A stretch of 64,000 nt of DNA from NCBI GenBank assembly GCA_940671915.1, contig CALNVZ010003426.1, positions 8,380,237 to 8,444,236 on the forward strand, given 5' to 3'. The translations under genes were made by a program, and so were the position numbers. Numbering within the stretch: position 1 is the first letter of the stretch; each line of letters starts with the position of its first letter. Positions 1 through 12,635 of the stretch are shown piece by piece. Source of the DNA: Paracentrotus lividus. Lineage: Eukaryota; Echinodermata; Echinoidea; Camarodonta; Echinidae. The notes beneath the pieces were generated by a model that saw only the letters and a list, made by a program, of their open reading frames with translations, was not told where the DNA came from and did no database searches.

Positions 1-424
1 TTCTTTTCATATATTGCAGAGTGTTTTTCTTATTCCGAGGGAAGAAGAACATCATCTATTCTTGTATCTCTGAGACTTCAAACATCGCCGACTCATGGAG
101 TCTCATCTCAGGAGGCACGAAGTCCGGATTCTCTGCATATTTTATTAGAGGCCGCGGAGCAGTTAGACGGGGAACGAAAGCTGTTCAGATCTGTTTTCAC
201 ACCGAAGTAATCGGGATTCACAACCCCGCCCGGGGGCGAGTATGCCGGTGGCAGCTGGTAAGTCCAACACTTACGTACCTGCGACCCCCGGAAGTCGTCG
301 TGTGGGAGTCACGCAAGTGAACTCCTGGGGACGGGTTCAGTCGCCTATCGTCGGCCTATCCCAGCGACGCACCCCAAATCGATCTTGGTGAGGGATCGAG
401 GAGGGCAATCCGTTTATGATCATG
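1..424 (+). other. Broken coding-like stretch, probably from a mobile element
   Basis: Frame 1 is open from the window edge to a TAA near 208, then continues with one more stop and stays codon-like to about 420. The residues before the first stop include LLEAAEQLDGERKLFRSVF. No recognised domain is visible and no start is present, because the frame enters from outside the window. CpG is much commoner than in the AT-rich DNA to the right. It could be the tail of an element's structural protein or a decayed host exon; I do not recognise it. Confidence 0.25.
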
Positions 425-950
425 TGTTGACATCGATCTAGTGGAAGTTGTGGGATCGATCGGAGATCTTCCAACATGATCGAGATCGATCGAAGGTTGG
501 CTTGCCACCTGAGATCGGTCTAGTATCGATAGCCAGTATCGGTATCGTTATCGATATGCGTAGGTAATCGATCACATCAATCGATCATGAATATTATCGA
601 TCGATCACTTCATAATCGATCACAGTTTGAATCGATCACAACATAATCGATTACAACATAATCGTCACGTTTGAATCGATCATAACTAATCGATACAGTT
701 TGAATCGATACAACATAATCGATCACGATTGAATCGATCACAACATAATCGATTACAGTTTGAATCGATCACAACATAATCGATCACGATTGAATCGATT
801 ACACATAATCGATCACAGATGAATTGATCACGCCAAATCGATCAATGTTGATCGATCCCGCCAAAATCGATCTCTGATGAATCGATCATAACAAAACATC
901 GATTATAATAAATCGATCTCACCAAAATCGATCTCTGTTGAATATATTCA
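425..950. repeat. ATCGAT-based tandem array
   Basis: The palindrome ATCGAT recurs every 15-17 bases. Typical monomers read AATCGATCACAACATA and AATCGATCACGATTG, alternating in places to give a period near 31 bases. Copies become irregular at both ends (about 425-540 and 850-950). No open frame spans it. This is a degenerate minisatellite; any role of the repeated palindrome as a binding site is unknown. Confidence 0.8.
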
Positions 951-3900
951 TGTAGATCGATTGCAGTCATGTTGTTCTCTACATCTCGATTTCCCATGGT
1001 TCCTGCCCTGTAAATCAATCCCGACAGAGTTATTTGTAGACAGAATGATCATGTTGGTTTGGTCATGGGAAATAATCAAGTAGGATACCATCGTAGTTAT
1101 TTGATCGTGATCAAAGTCGGAGTTCACTACCCTCACAAGGATGCAGAAGTGGGGACTTTTGTCGAGTCCACGTCCACGTCACCTTCTCCGTGAAATTAAT
1201 TGCGAGAACCTCATATCACTTTTTCCTTAATGGAAGGATCATTCTACAGCTATCATGTCATATCGCTCGCCACATTGATTGCGGATATGAACGGCTTGGG
1301 ATGGGATGGTTTTCCTATCCTTTGGCTAGGTCACCTTGACTTGACTTCGATCCAGAAGTTGATGAGTCAGGAGGGTGTCTATTCTACCATGTTGTCGGAA
1401 AATCTTCCTTCACGGAATATTATGGTGTTTAGAAAATTTATTTCTTCTTCAAGGCTATCGATATTCCCTTCTCGGTCTATTCTTCAATATCGACCTATTT
1501 TTTAAAAATAAGGTAGAGCACCTATCTAGTAGACTTGATGTTTCGAGTTCTTCCCCGAGGAGATCTATTTCGCAAGTTTAGGGCGGAAATAGAAGCTCTC
1601 CTTGCGAGTTTCGGAAGCGAATTTCGAGACCCACCGGAGGGGACTGCGGGATTAGTACGGAGTCTCTCGGAATGGGTTAATTCCTACAATGTCGTAATTA
1701 CCGGTCGATAATGTTTCGGAGCAGACGTCGCAGCAGTTCTTCCATTCAGAGTCGCGTCAACTCCGACCACTCCGTGGTAGGGATTTCCATCGGAGACTAA
1801 AGAAGACTACGCACTAGATTAAGGGAGTTAACCTCTTTCTTCCTCGGAGTTCGGTTCTCACGTAATCCGCATCGGAGAAATTTTTAGATTTCTCTATCTT
1901 AAAGAAAAAGGGGGGGGTGTTTGATACCAGATCATCGCTCCACCCTTGCAAGGATATTCAGATCGCGCTTCGATGATGTTAATTAACGTAACTGCGACGT
2001 ATTAGCCAATCTATCTGATAGAGGTCCGTCTTATTCTTCAGGAGAAGAAGTTCACTACTACTACTAGTTCGGACTCAATGGAGTTTGTTCCGAGAAGAAT
2101 CCGAGCTTTTAACCTATATACGATCTGTATGCAGGATTCAAACCGCGAAGTATCTCCAGGATCTTCAGCAATTCCGAGATTAGATTTATGAGATACAGAG
2201 CTTAAGTTTTCCTACCTAAACTCACTAGGAAGAATGAAGGAAAGGTCTAAGGCGTGAGATTTATTCTTTACTCAGCGAAGATCTAGGACCCTTCTTTCAG
2301 ACATTATCGTCAATAATGTTTTGAGATGACAGTCGAAATACGGGTCACTAATCGAATCTCATGAATCAGAGAGGGTTCACTTGTAGCTGGGCTGATCGCT
2401 CCCGTAGTTTAAATGAAGGGAGGTTTATTGTCAGAACTGGAGTTCGAGTTCCGACAAGAGAATTTTATCTTGAAAATCTTCATCTGGTCGGTCTTTCGCC
2501 CCGCCTTCTGCCCACAAAGGGACAGTGTCTGCAGGAAAGAGATTTCTGAGACAGCTTGGGGTCATGGTGGTCTTATTCCCAGTTTTAACGGGCTGGCTTT
2601 CCGGTGGACCCAAATCCCGTTGGGGGTCGGAATTTTTCAGGAGGCCGAGAATTTGGCCAAGGAATTTCAGGGTAGTTTAGAGAAGCTTGAATAACCCTCC
2701 AAGTCTATTATTACGGTTGGCTTGTAACTACATATTCACGTCAACTCTCTCTCGAACTGGATAACCGTCTGACAAATGGTCAGACATAACACTCTTCATC
2801 ACAACAGTCGGGTACGAGGAGATCATGCTGGTCAGTGGGGTAGATCAGACTGGAGTAGTTCAGATTCCGCTATCGAACCTATCATTCCCTTTTAGTATGG
2901 GAGGGAAGCGCCTGAGGTGACCTCGCCACCTACGTTTGGGAAAAATTTAGGTCCGATGGAAGGACTCTTTCTTTTTCGATCTCAGACGATTATTATCGCC
3001 TCGGAAATCAGAGTCGGTCTCAATTTAGACTTTGAGAACCTCGATCCGGGGTTGTCTTCAGGAGTCATCCACCCAAACCACTTGACGTGTCCCTTGTCCG
3101 GGAAACAGCTCAAAGGAAGAATCGAGAAAGTCACAATCTACCCTAAATTGTGTCTAATTCTACATTCTTTTCCCCAAAGCGGAGACTCGATACGCGTAGT
3201 CTCAGTGGGAGGACTCAGCAGCAGACTTTAAGTTTAAACATGCATCGTTTTTTGATGAGTTAGGAGTTGATTCCCACGTTTTAGGGACTCAACCGGACAC
3301 TGCGATCATCTGACGAGACCAGTTGGAGATAGTAGAACTTCCGATCTACTTAAAGAGTCTTGGATCGCGTCGAAGGAGATTTTTAGGTTTATTATGTTAA
3401 GGATGTCATGTTGACATCGAAGTTATGGTCCTAGTTCCCAATTTGGCAGACTTTTAACGTGATCTCTCATTTTTTCGGCTCTTGAGATCTTCCAGTCTGA
3501 TTTCAGTCCGCTCTCGTCATAGAATTCCTTTCTAAAACTACTGAATTAAACCTCATATTCCTTTTGGGCGGTTAGGAGTTCACTTCCCAGGGAAGACATG
3601 GGAGCGCCTCCGTTCTTCAATATATTGACCGCATATGCTTCACTTTTAAGGAAGGGAGATCCATTATCGAGGCCTCTTGACTTCGGTGAGGAATCTCCGA
3701 GACTTTGTTCTCTCAACAACGTTTGGAGAGCCTGAAGGTGAGGAAGTTTCTTCCTCACTTCAAGACCTTTACAGATAGCGGACAGTTTAGGTTTGAACAG
3801 ACATCGGAGGGATGATGTCTTATTTAGTTCGCATAGAGGATTTACTCTCCCTGCTAGGAGCAGGGTAGCCTTTTCAACCCTGGTTCTGATGCAACAACGA

Positions 3901-5435
3901 GAACATCGGTCCAGTCGCTTCGCACCATACCGATTTTGGGAAAAATTTTTTGTTTAAACTTTTACTTTTACCCAAGACGCTATAAGTGACTCACTTCAGA
4001 GTGGTCGCTGTTGTTCATAGAATTCAGGCGACTGAGTCGCAAGGTCGACCCTCAGTTTGACTCTCCTCAGTTTGGCTTCTCACGTCAGTAAGGATCTTCC
4101 GTTTTCTGAGGTTAGGAATTTAGATAAAAGGAGATCGTTTGGGTTTACCCAGGTTGTCGTTTCTATTTCCGGAACTGACCGGAAATCCCTTGGTTTTTTC
4201 CGGGTAGTATTCTCCTGTTTCACTAGGAAGAAATAAGAAGGGCAGGACGTCGACGATTATCATACTCCTCTCTGCCACACGCCGCGGACTTGGTTACGAT
4301 AGTTCTCCCTCTGGTTAAAGGAGAAAACCATAACACTTGCCGTGTGTGATTCTTAGCATAACAGCAGCGGTTAGAGCTAACTCTCGAACACCTGAACATC
4401 TTCCTTTTATATTCAGCCGTTATCAAGAAGTCAATTCGAGCTACAGGATTTGACGATTGTACTCCTCTCGACCTTAAGAGAGTAGGTGTGTACCCACTAG
4501 TAATACTTCTTCAGAACGATATTCTTCTGTGGGTCCCGAGATGAAACCTTTCTCCCGTCCATACCGTTTTTCATCATCTTTCACATCGACGGGGGTATTC
4601 TCTGATTACCCCTGAGGGATTTAGATCAGCTATTTCAGCTATCCCAGCTTTTCAGCTATCCCAAGCTATTTCAAATTCTTACCGATGGATAGTCATTTTC
4701 AGCGGTTCTTCTGTTATCAGTTCTTTAGTTTTCTATCTCTTAAAGTCCCTACTCAGACTCGGTCTCTAAATTGAGTGGTCGCGAGGACCTCAGGTCCTAG
4801 CTTACCTCCTTCACACCACCGTCTCTAGGTTTCTGTCTGGATAGATCTTCCAAGGATTCTCTCTGATTTGTAATATGTCGGGGAAAACGCTAAGTTTATT
4901 GCTCGCTCCTCTTCTATCAACGAGCCACTTAGGTTGGAATTATAGAGATATTCATCTTTTCCTTTCGACATACTTTAAACGAAAATCAGACAGATTTTCC
5001 GGTCTGTTAAAAATTTTCCTACGTCCCTTTAGTCAGAATTTCATCGTTGCGCACTGACAGAATGTGGCGCCGTTGAAGACCATCTTGGATTCCTGAAAAA
5101 TGTCCAATTTGGTTATATCCATGGAATCTTTCGGACCAGTACCGGGAGTACTATCTCGAGATAGATAGTAGTAAAAAAAAAAAAAAAAAAAAAAATGCGG
5201 ACCGAGGACCAAGGTACCTAGTTTATCCTAGGAACCTCGATGTGAGGGTACCAGCCTTCGGGGACATGTTTTTAAAGGGAATTTCCGTGGAAAGTGTATG
5301 TTATCAAATAGTGGGTGAGCGTTTCTGCTATGAAGGAAACTTTTCTCTTTGTTCCTATCATGGTACGGCGTCATCCTTATTATCTAAAACTGTTGGTGTG
5401 TCCTCCCAGTACAAATCGGTGCTGGTCGTATAGCA
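951..5435. other. CpG-rich region with decayed open frames, unclassified
   Basis: This 4.5-kb stretch differs from the rest of the window in its many CpG dinucleotides and balanced base content. It contains only short open frames on both strands, such as 1538-1711 (+, ATG start, 57 residues, including FRAEIEALLASFGSEFRDPP), 2413-2694 (+), 2917-3231 (+) and 3546-3758 (-). None shows a motif I can name. A 23-base A run lies at 5173-5195. The context (inside the upstream kinase intron, next to a tandem array and inverted repeats) suggests a decayed transposable element, perhaps DIRS-like, but no tyrosine recombinase or reverse transcriptase motif was found. Confidence 0.3.
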
Positions 5436-5522
5436 AGTAGGCAAATATATCATTCTTTGAAGTAAATCATAAAAATTATCACTAATTTTATTATTTACAA
5501 TAAAGAATATATATTTGCCTAC
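5436..5522. repeat. 86-bp palindromic repeat, copy 1
   Basis: It starts GTAGGCAAATATAT and ends ATATATTTGCCTAC, so its two ends are complementary over about 20 bases. The centre is AT-rich. A truncated copy lies in inverse orientation 208 bp to the right. Confidence 0.75.
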
Positions 5523-5729
5523 ATCCTCCCTCCGTCCCCGTTCCATCACTACTTAAAGTTTTAGGGTGGTATGAGACAAGAGGAAAGTTTGTTGGGAATG
5601 TTTTGGCTGAGTGCCCTCATCATGAGAGGGCGCCCTTCTCACAGGGGAGGGGAAGATAGGAGACAATAGAGCAAAAGTTTTCGGGGTTAAAGTATCGCTT
5701 GGTTGGCGAAATTCGAGGACGAATAGCAA
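5523..5729. other. Segment enclosed by the inverted palindrome copies
   Basis: This 207-bp CpG-containing segment has an internal hairpin (GTGCCCTCATCATGAGAGGGCGC) near 5611-5633. It is bounded on each side by the same AT-rich repeat in opposite orientation, an arrangement seen at termini of some DIRS-type retroelements. The link to that class is inference only. Confidence 0.3.
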
Positions 5730-5795
5730 AGTAGGCAAATATATAATTCTTTATTGTAAATAATAAAATTAGTGATAATTTTTATGATTTCAAGG
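5730..5795. repeat. 86-bp palindromic repeat, truncated inverse copy
   Basis: Positions 5730-5795 are the reverse complement of about 5463-5521 with few changes, then identity stops abruptly. The other half of the palindrome is missing. Confidence 0.75.
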
Positions 5796-5984
5796 AAATT
5801 TATAATGGCAATTGATATGTAACATATAATTAGAATAAACTTCTCACCTCTGCAATGCTACTTTTCTGCCATCACAAATGTCACTCATAAATGTAACTGA
5901 GCAAAATGAAGATGACAGGTACAGAATCCAGTTTTAGCAAGTTTTGAGAAAACGATACAAGACTTGAGTGAATGCTTTTACTGC

Positions 5985-6255
5985 ATATATGTGATGCATC
6001 ACATCGAAATCAGACACAAGTCGCCGAGCAAATTCAGCACAGTGTCGAGGAAATCGGCAAAATAATAAAAGCTGTCTTATTTGGGGGAAATATTTTTTTG
6101 ATTCTCTGAATTTTCAATGTTTCTTGCATGCTCTGTAAAAAACAAATGAGTCGAAATGATTAGGAGAAAGCCTTTAAAAATGGATTGTTTTGTTGGAATC
6201 TTTGTTTCTTTTTTGGTGACTTGTGTCTGTTTTCGATATGATGAGTCACATATAT
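5985..6255. mobile_element. GATGCATCACATC MITE, copy 1
   Basis: The left end (GTGATGCATCACATCGAAAT) is an imperfect inverted repeat of the right end near 6225-6255, and AGACACAAGTCGCC on the left matches GGTGACTTGTGTCT on the right. About 270 bp, no coding capacity. A second member is at 50249-50452. It lies just upstream of a kinase exon. Confidence 0.7.
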
Positions 6256-6382
6256 CCACATGTATCATCGAATAGGATTTTTTTTTTGACAGCAGTAAAA
6301 CATTCACTTACTCTTGTGTTATATTATGAGTATCCTTTTTATATTTTGTTCCAATAAATGCGTTTAACTCATGCCATTGCAG

Positions 6383-6553
6383 GGGTCTTTCAAAAGTTCA
6401 CAGAGGAAAAAGAAGAAGCCGTCGATCAAGAGGAAATCGATATCAAAGAAGGAGGAAGGCAAGAATCAGCGGCCATTCATCATCAAACCCATTCCATCCC
6501 CCCTGATGAAACCTGTACTTGTCTTTATTAACCCTAAGAGTGGCGGAAATCAG
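6383..6553 (+). CDS. DGKZ/DGKI: DGK exon: MARCKS-like basic domain and start of catalytic domain
   Basis: Acceptor CATTGCAG and donor CAG|GTAAGA; phase 0 at the donor. It encodes a run of lysines with interspersed serines ([18 protein letters not shown]), equivalent to the phosphorylation-site domain that acts as nuclear localisation signal and protein kinase C target in vertebrate type IV kinases. Next come [15 protein letters not shown] and NPKSGGNQ, the start of the catalytic fold. This is the most upstream exon of the gene found in the window. Confidence 0.93.
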
Positions 6554-9006
6554 GTAAGAGAAATCATTTATACTCTCTTATAATCTTCTTCTTCTTCTCG
6601 AGTCCTTTCTCCTATTCTACTGTTTTCTCTTATAATAATGATAATAGTCAATTTATAGTTTCTGCGCTCTATAAATTGACTATTATTATTATTATCTCTT
6701 ATAATGATAATAATAATAATAATAATAGTCAATTTATAGAGTGCAGAAACTATTCAACAAAAGTATATATTCTACTGCGCTGTTTAGGAGCTTCTGATAT
6801 GCTTGTAATTAATTAAATAGATGTGTTTTAAGTTTAGATTTAAAGCTACTAATTGATGTTGCTTTCCTGACTTCAATAGGTACCAGGTAACTCATTCCAT
6901 AGTTTGGGTCCAGCACAAGCAAAAGCTTGATCACCCAGTGTCACCTTTGTTTTGACTGATGGGGTCAGTTAAAGCAGAGAATCCCTTGAACTGCGCAAGT
7001 TGCGACCATGTTGACTGACTTTGTACCTTAACAATTATGTGATGTAGACAGGAGCTTGACCATGAAGTGGTCAAGCTCTTAATCCTAATATAAAACGTGT
7101 GCAATAAAAATTGCAATTGATATACTTCTGTTCTAAAAAAAATATGCCCTTGTATATGGTTATTTAGAAAATTAAGTTATTGTCTCAGAGTGAATACAAA
7201 ATATCAGCTTCATATCTATCAGTGTGGTCTTGATTACTTGCCATTAAGGGGGCAAATTCAGCTGTGTGGAAAATAACCTGTAATGAAATACAAGTAGTAA
7301 TTTAAATTAATTTCTGTCTTCCAAACCTCACACACATATTTTGGAAAGTAGAAAATATAAGTAAATGTTTAAGAAGTTAAAATTGACAGATGGAATTGGT
7401 GATTATTATTTTATTCCATAATGTATAATTTTGCTGTTTTTTCATGTGCCAATTCTAAACTTCTCTTTCTCTATCATTTGTCCTCTATCTTCTATTGCAG
7501 GGAGGCAAGTTGATGACTAAATTCCAGTGGTTATTAAACCCCAGACAAGTCTTTGATCTTTCTCAAGGAGGGCCCAGGGAAGGGTGAGTTATTATGTAAT
7601 CATAATTATTTGTAAATTGAATAAGGAGTAAAATCAATTAGAAATATATTAATATGGAGAACAAAAAAAATGGTCAAAGAAAAGGAAATGAGCAAAGAAA
7701 ATGAATTCCCATTGTTTTTGCTTATTATGTCAATGTCATTGTCATTATCAATGTCATTGTTGCCAATTCCTTGATTTCTTGTAAGGAGGATGTAATGAAT
7801 TGTGAGGCACCCTCTCAGGAACAAACATTTTATTGCACATGTAGGGCTATGCTGAAACAGTGGAGAACTATAGGATGTTGTTTTTGTTTGTGACACCATA
7901 AAACCACTACCTCTACTACTGCTACTGCTACTAATGCTGCTGCTGCAACTACTACAACTACCACTCCCACTGAAAATACCATTGCCACTACTTTTACTAC
8001 CTTTTCCACAAGGAAGGCAAAATGACATGATGTATTATATTTGGTATTTCAGTCTGGAAATCTTCAGGAAAGTGCCCAACCTACGGATCCTAGCGTGTGG
8101 AGGAGACGGTACAGTAGGTTGGATCCTTTCAGAGATTGACAAGCTGAAATTCAAACCTATGCCTCCTGTAGCAGTACTACCCCTAGGCACAGGCAATGAC
8201 CTGGCCAGGACTATCAACTGGGGAAGGGTAAGTAGTAAAGTTCTATTCACTTTATTTAACAGCAAGCGATAGAGTTCTAAAGTGTGATGTCATACCGTGA
8301 TGTTGTCATGGATTGCTGGTTCTAAACAATAGCAACTTGATCACACCAAAACCCGTCTTTGTATGTGCCTGAGTTTAGCCCGTTGCTGGAGCGATTTGAG
8401 GCTAAACCTCATGCAAGGGTTTTTAAAAAATTAAAACCAGTAATGCAACGACGGACGTTTATGATATCAACGCTTTGGTACTCTATAGATGGGCGCCATT
8501 CAGGTAACGTTCAGGTAACGTACTTCCAACCTTAATTTGGTTGTATGAGAATCCCGTTTATCACTGGTGGAAAGTGGATTGATATATGAAACTTTGAAAT
8601 AATATATGAAGTCTTGATGAAATATAGCTTTAGAAATTCACTGTGGTACCGAACTATCATTTTGGTTGGTCATAAACACTTAACCCGTTGGGGACTGAGC
8701 CTGAACATATTCGGGCTGAGGTCTATGGGAAATGTGTGTTGTAGCCAAATCAGCTCGTCTCCAACAGGTTATGTAACTTCTCAAAGCCTCACAGAGTTGG
8801 CAATGTTTATTTGTTTCTCCACTATTCCATATCATTGGTAGGTTGAGAAAGAGTGATTTGAAGTGGAAGAGGAAGGAAAGAAAATAAATTAAGAAAATAC
8901 AGGAGGAAGAGTTATGAAAGGAAGATGGAGGACTCCAAATGATAGAAATAGAGAAACAATAAGTAGATAGAGAGACACAGAGAGAGAGAAAAATAGAAAG
9001 AAACAG

Positions 9007-9057
<51 letters not shown>

Positions 9058-12000
9058 TAGAAAGAGAGAGAGATAGAAAGAGAGAGATAGAAAGAGAGAG
9101 ATAGAGAGAGAGAGAGAGAGATAGAAAGAGAGAGATAGAAAGAGATAGAGAGAGAGGGGAAAAAAAAGGCAGATAGAGAGAAAGAGAGACAGAGAGAGAC
9201 AGAAGGACAGAGATGAAGCTTCAACTCAATACGACCATGCATTTTAACAACCAATTACATGAATAGTCAAATCTCATTAGAATCATGTTTATTTGTTGTG
9301 TTTTGTCTCTTTCTCTCCCACAGGGGTATACAGATGAACCCATCTCTAAGATCTTACAGCAGGTCGAGGAGGGACCAGTCGTTCAACTCGACAGGCAAGT
9401 CATAGAATCAACGGTTATTCCTCTGGGTATTGCCAATTTAAAGAGTTTAGAGATTATGTTCAATTTGTGAATTTCTTAATGAACTGCAACAGAAATTGAT
9501 TTCAATAAGGCTGTCATTTCTGATCCTATTCATGGCTGAACGCTAATACAATTTTTATGTGCCTGGAAAATATATATATAGGCTACCGAATTTGAATTTG
9601 GTTCTCCAATATAGATTAATTAGGATGGATTGATCTTTATACATATCCGTAAGAATTAGGCTTATAAATAAAATGTGTCATGAAATATAATGTTGAGCCT
9701 TACCTTTTACATGTTATGTGTAATTCATAGGCCTACATTTGGGGGGGGGGGGGTGAGGGGGGGGGGCATGCATAAAAATCACTACAATTTTGGGAGAATT
9801 ACATGTAATGGTAATTATTTTTCCTTAAACTGTTGTGGCCAGTGTGACAATGTGGCGTGGCCTGCAATGAAAAAAGTTGCTGAAACCTGAGATTGTACAA
9901 TATAACATTTCAAATGCTTTCTCAAACAATTTAAAGAATAATTATGGTGCAATGTGAACAGAACTGAGTTTTCTTCACGTAATTGCAGGTGGAACCTCAT
10001 CACGGACACGAATCCTGATGTGGCGCTAACGAAAGAGGAGCGGGACATTGACACCAAGCCATTGGATGTCTTCAACAATTACTTCAGCTTAGGAGCCGAT
10101 GCAAGGACAGCATTAGAATTCCACGAATCAAGAGGTAAATATTAATGCAAAGTTGAATGCAATACATGTATAATCACATTTTTGTTATATAGGTTAAGGC
10201 ATTCCTTCATGTTTTATAACTCATTCAGGACAGAGATTATTTGAGGGCTGAATTGATCTCATTTTATTCCTCAAATTGGCAACAGCAATATTTTTATTTA
10301 AATGCTTCTAATTGAATGTGATGTTTTTTAAACCAACATACACGGTTAGGAACTTAAAAAAAACCCCAATTAATTGCCAATTTTGATGAAAACGGTGATC
10401 TTTAACTTCCCAATGTGTTGCCAATTTAGGGATTTTACAGATTATTCTTATTAATAAAATTCCTGACATCAAATGCAGTATGGTCATGCAACAACAATGG
10501 GCATAATGTATGCAGAATTTTTTTCTCTTTCTACTGATATACATGTACCTGGTGTATTTTTTGGAGCTCTGAATAAAAAGTTATTGACCCAACCACAAAC
10601 TGTGGGACAATGGCGCGAATGGGTTAAATCAAAGGTTATGGGCAACAGTGAATTTCCCCTGGGGATTGATGAAATCAAATTTCTATTTGGAGATTCTCAC
10701 ATGAATGAAGGCTCGTTCGGCCGGGGCATTGAATTGTTGCCTGGATGCGCCTCTCGGCCTCGCTGATGGTAAAAGCGAAAACTCTTTGGCCCATATTCTG
10801 TATGCGTCGCAAGTTCGTAAAATCTATTGTGCGATGAATTGAGATCCTTTTGTCTGATGCGGGTCACACAATAGAGTTGTACAAGATTGCGACGCATACA
10901 AACTGCAGAATATGGACCTTTTAATTGATCTAAGGGTTTCTAAGCAGAACTTTTGTGAATCGAGAGGACAAAAGTGACATGAATTATCCGTCAACATTCT
11001 TTTTATTTGTAATTCTAAAGAGACTTACAGCAACAATCCCTGTTTCTCTCTATTCATATAAAAAAGTTAAGAGGGGAAGAAAACATTCAGATTGGCTTAC
11101 ATTTGTTTCTTTTTTATAAGAATTGTTTGCACAAGCTGCTAGGTTTCATCTTGAAAAACTACATCAAATATTAGTTTCGACATGATATACAAAATGTTTT
11201 CTTAATTTCTATGCAATAAGCCAATTGTTTAACATTAGTTTTATTTAACAGTAAGATCCATTTAATTCCGTCTCACCTTTTCCCCAATTCCTCACACTCC
11301 AGAGGCCAATCCTGAGAAGTTCAACAGCAGATTCCGTAACAAGATGTACTACGCCCGCGCCGGCGGAACCGATCTCCTGAAACGGGCATCCAAGGACTTA
11401 ACGAAGAAGATAACCCTGGAATGTGATGGAGTAGACTTCACTAGTCGGATCCAGGAACTCAAACTACACTGTCTACTATTCCTCAATATCCCCAAGTAAG
11501 TCCAGGACCTGGCATAGAATCTGGTCCAGGACCTTGTTTAGAATCTTGTCTATAATAAGCCAATTAACCAGTGACACATTGGACTGTCTTGGTCATTTGT
11601 GTGTAACATCCATTAATCTGAAACTTTAAAAACCATTCAAATAAGCAATTTCATGTTTTATTTTTCATGCATATTACACAAAAAGTGCAAAAATGCATTA
11701 CCAGTGTTGCTAACTTGAAGAGGAATTCTGATTAATATAGCACGCTGAAAAACAAAGTTTTTCGGGATCCTTTCATGTAATAGGGCATATCTTGAAACAT
11801 TTAAATTGATAGTTTTCTTTGAAAATACTTCCTTTTTTTTAGACTCAGTCTGTTCCTGAATATATTGGTGTTGTTTTGAGGGAAAAGACAGATTAGACCT
11901 ACGATCTCAACCATTTTTGTATTTTTTTTCTTCAGATATGGTGCAGGCACCACTCCCTGGGGAAACCCAAGCTCACTTCAGTTTGAACAACAGAGACACG

Positions 12001-12590
12001 ATGATGGCTTCTTAGAAATCATTGGATTCACCCCATCACAAATAGTAAGTCACTTTACTTTAAAAAAAAAGATGCTACATTTATGTTTATATAACCTGAG
12101 CAAAATAAAATGGCACAAAGTAAATTTCTGGCAGTAAAAAAACCCAAGCTCACTTCTGTTTGAACAACAGAGACATGATGATGGCTTCATAGAAATCATT
12201 GGCAGAGATGCCATGTTCAAATAAAAATGTTGCGTGAGATTTTCATGAGATCATTCGCATCGTATTTGGAAGCAGTCCGCACGAGGCGCGCGAGCAGTAG
12301 TAATTTGTACACAAGGAGGCGCGCACGGACGCTACACATACATGTATAGCAGGTACATGTAGTAAGCTATCTTGCATATAACGATCCCCTGTATGCCAAA
12401 ATCGCACATGACAAGACTGCCAATTTTTAGAGTTTTGAAGCTCCAAAATGGTGAAAATCTATGATAATGCTACCTTTTTTTTGCGTGAGAAAATGGATTT
12501 TCTGTGTGAGATGAACTCTATTAAATGTTTCATTCTCATGCAGAAAGCATGAGACTTGGTAGCTCTGCATTGGATTTGCTCCCATCTCAA

Positions 12591-12635
<45 letters not shown>

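Noticed and set aside
425-950. CRISPR-like array
   Set aside because: No constant repeat with unique spacers; this is a degenerate short tandem repeat in animal DNA.
5062-5080. TGGCGCCGTTG as a retroviral-type primer binding site
   Set aside because: No long terminal repeats, gag or pol frames are found around it; a short match is expected by chance.
951-5435. DIRS-type retrotransposon as a firm call
   Set aside because: The inverted repeats at 5436-5795 fit, but no reverse transcriptase, RNase H or tyrosine recombinase motif could be read in any frame.
7606-8028. 140-residue minus-strand frame opposite the kinase
   Set aside because: Ser/Asp low-complexity from triplet repeats in an intron.
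8889-9254. 121-residue minus-strand frame
   Set aside because: Translation of an AG microsatellite.
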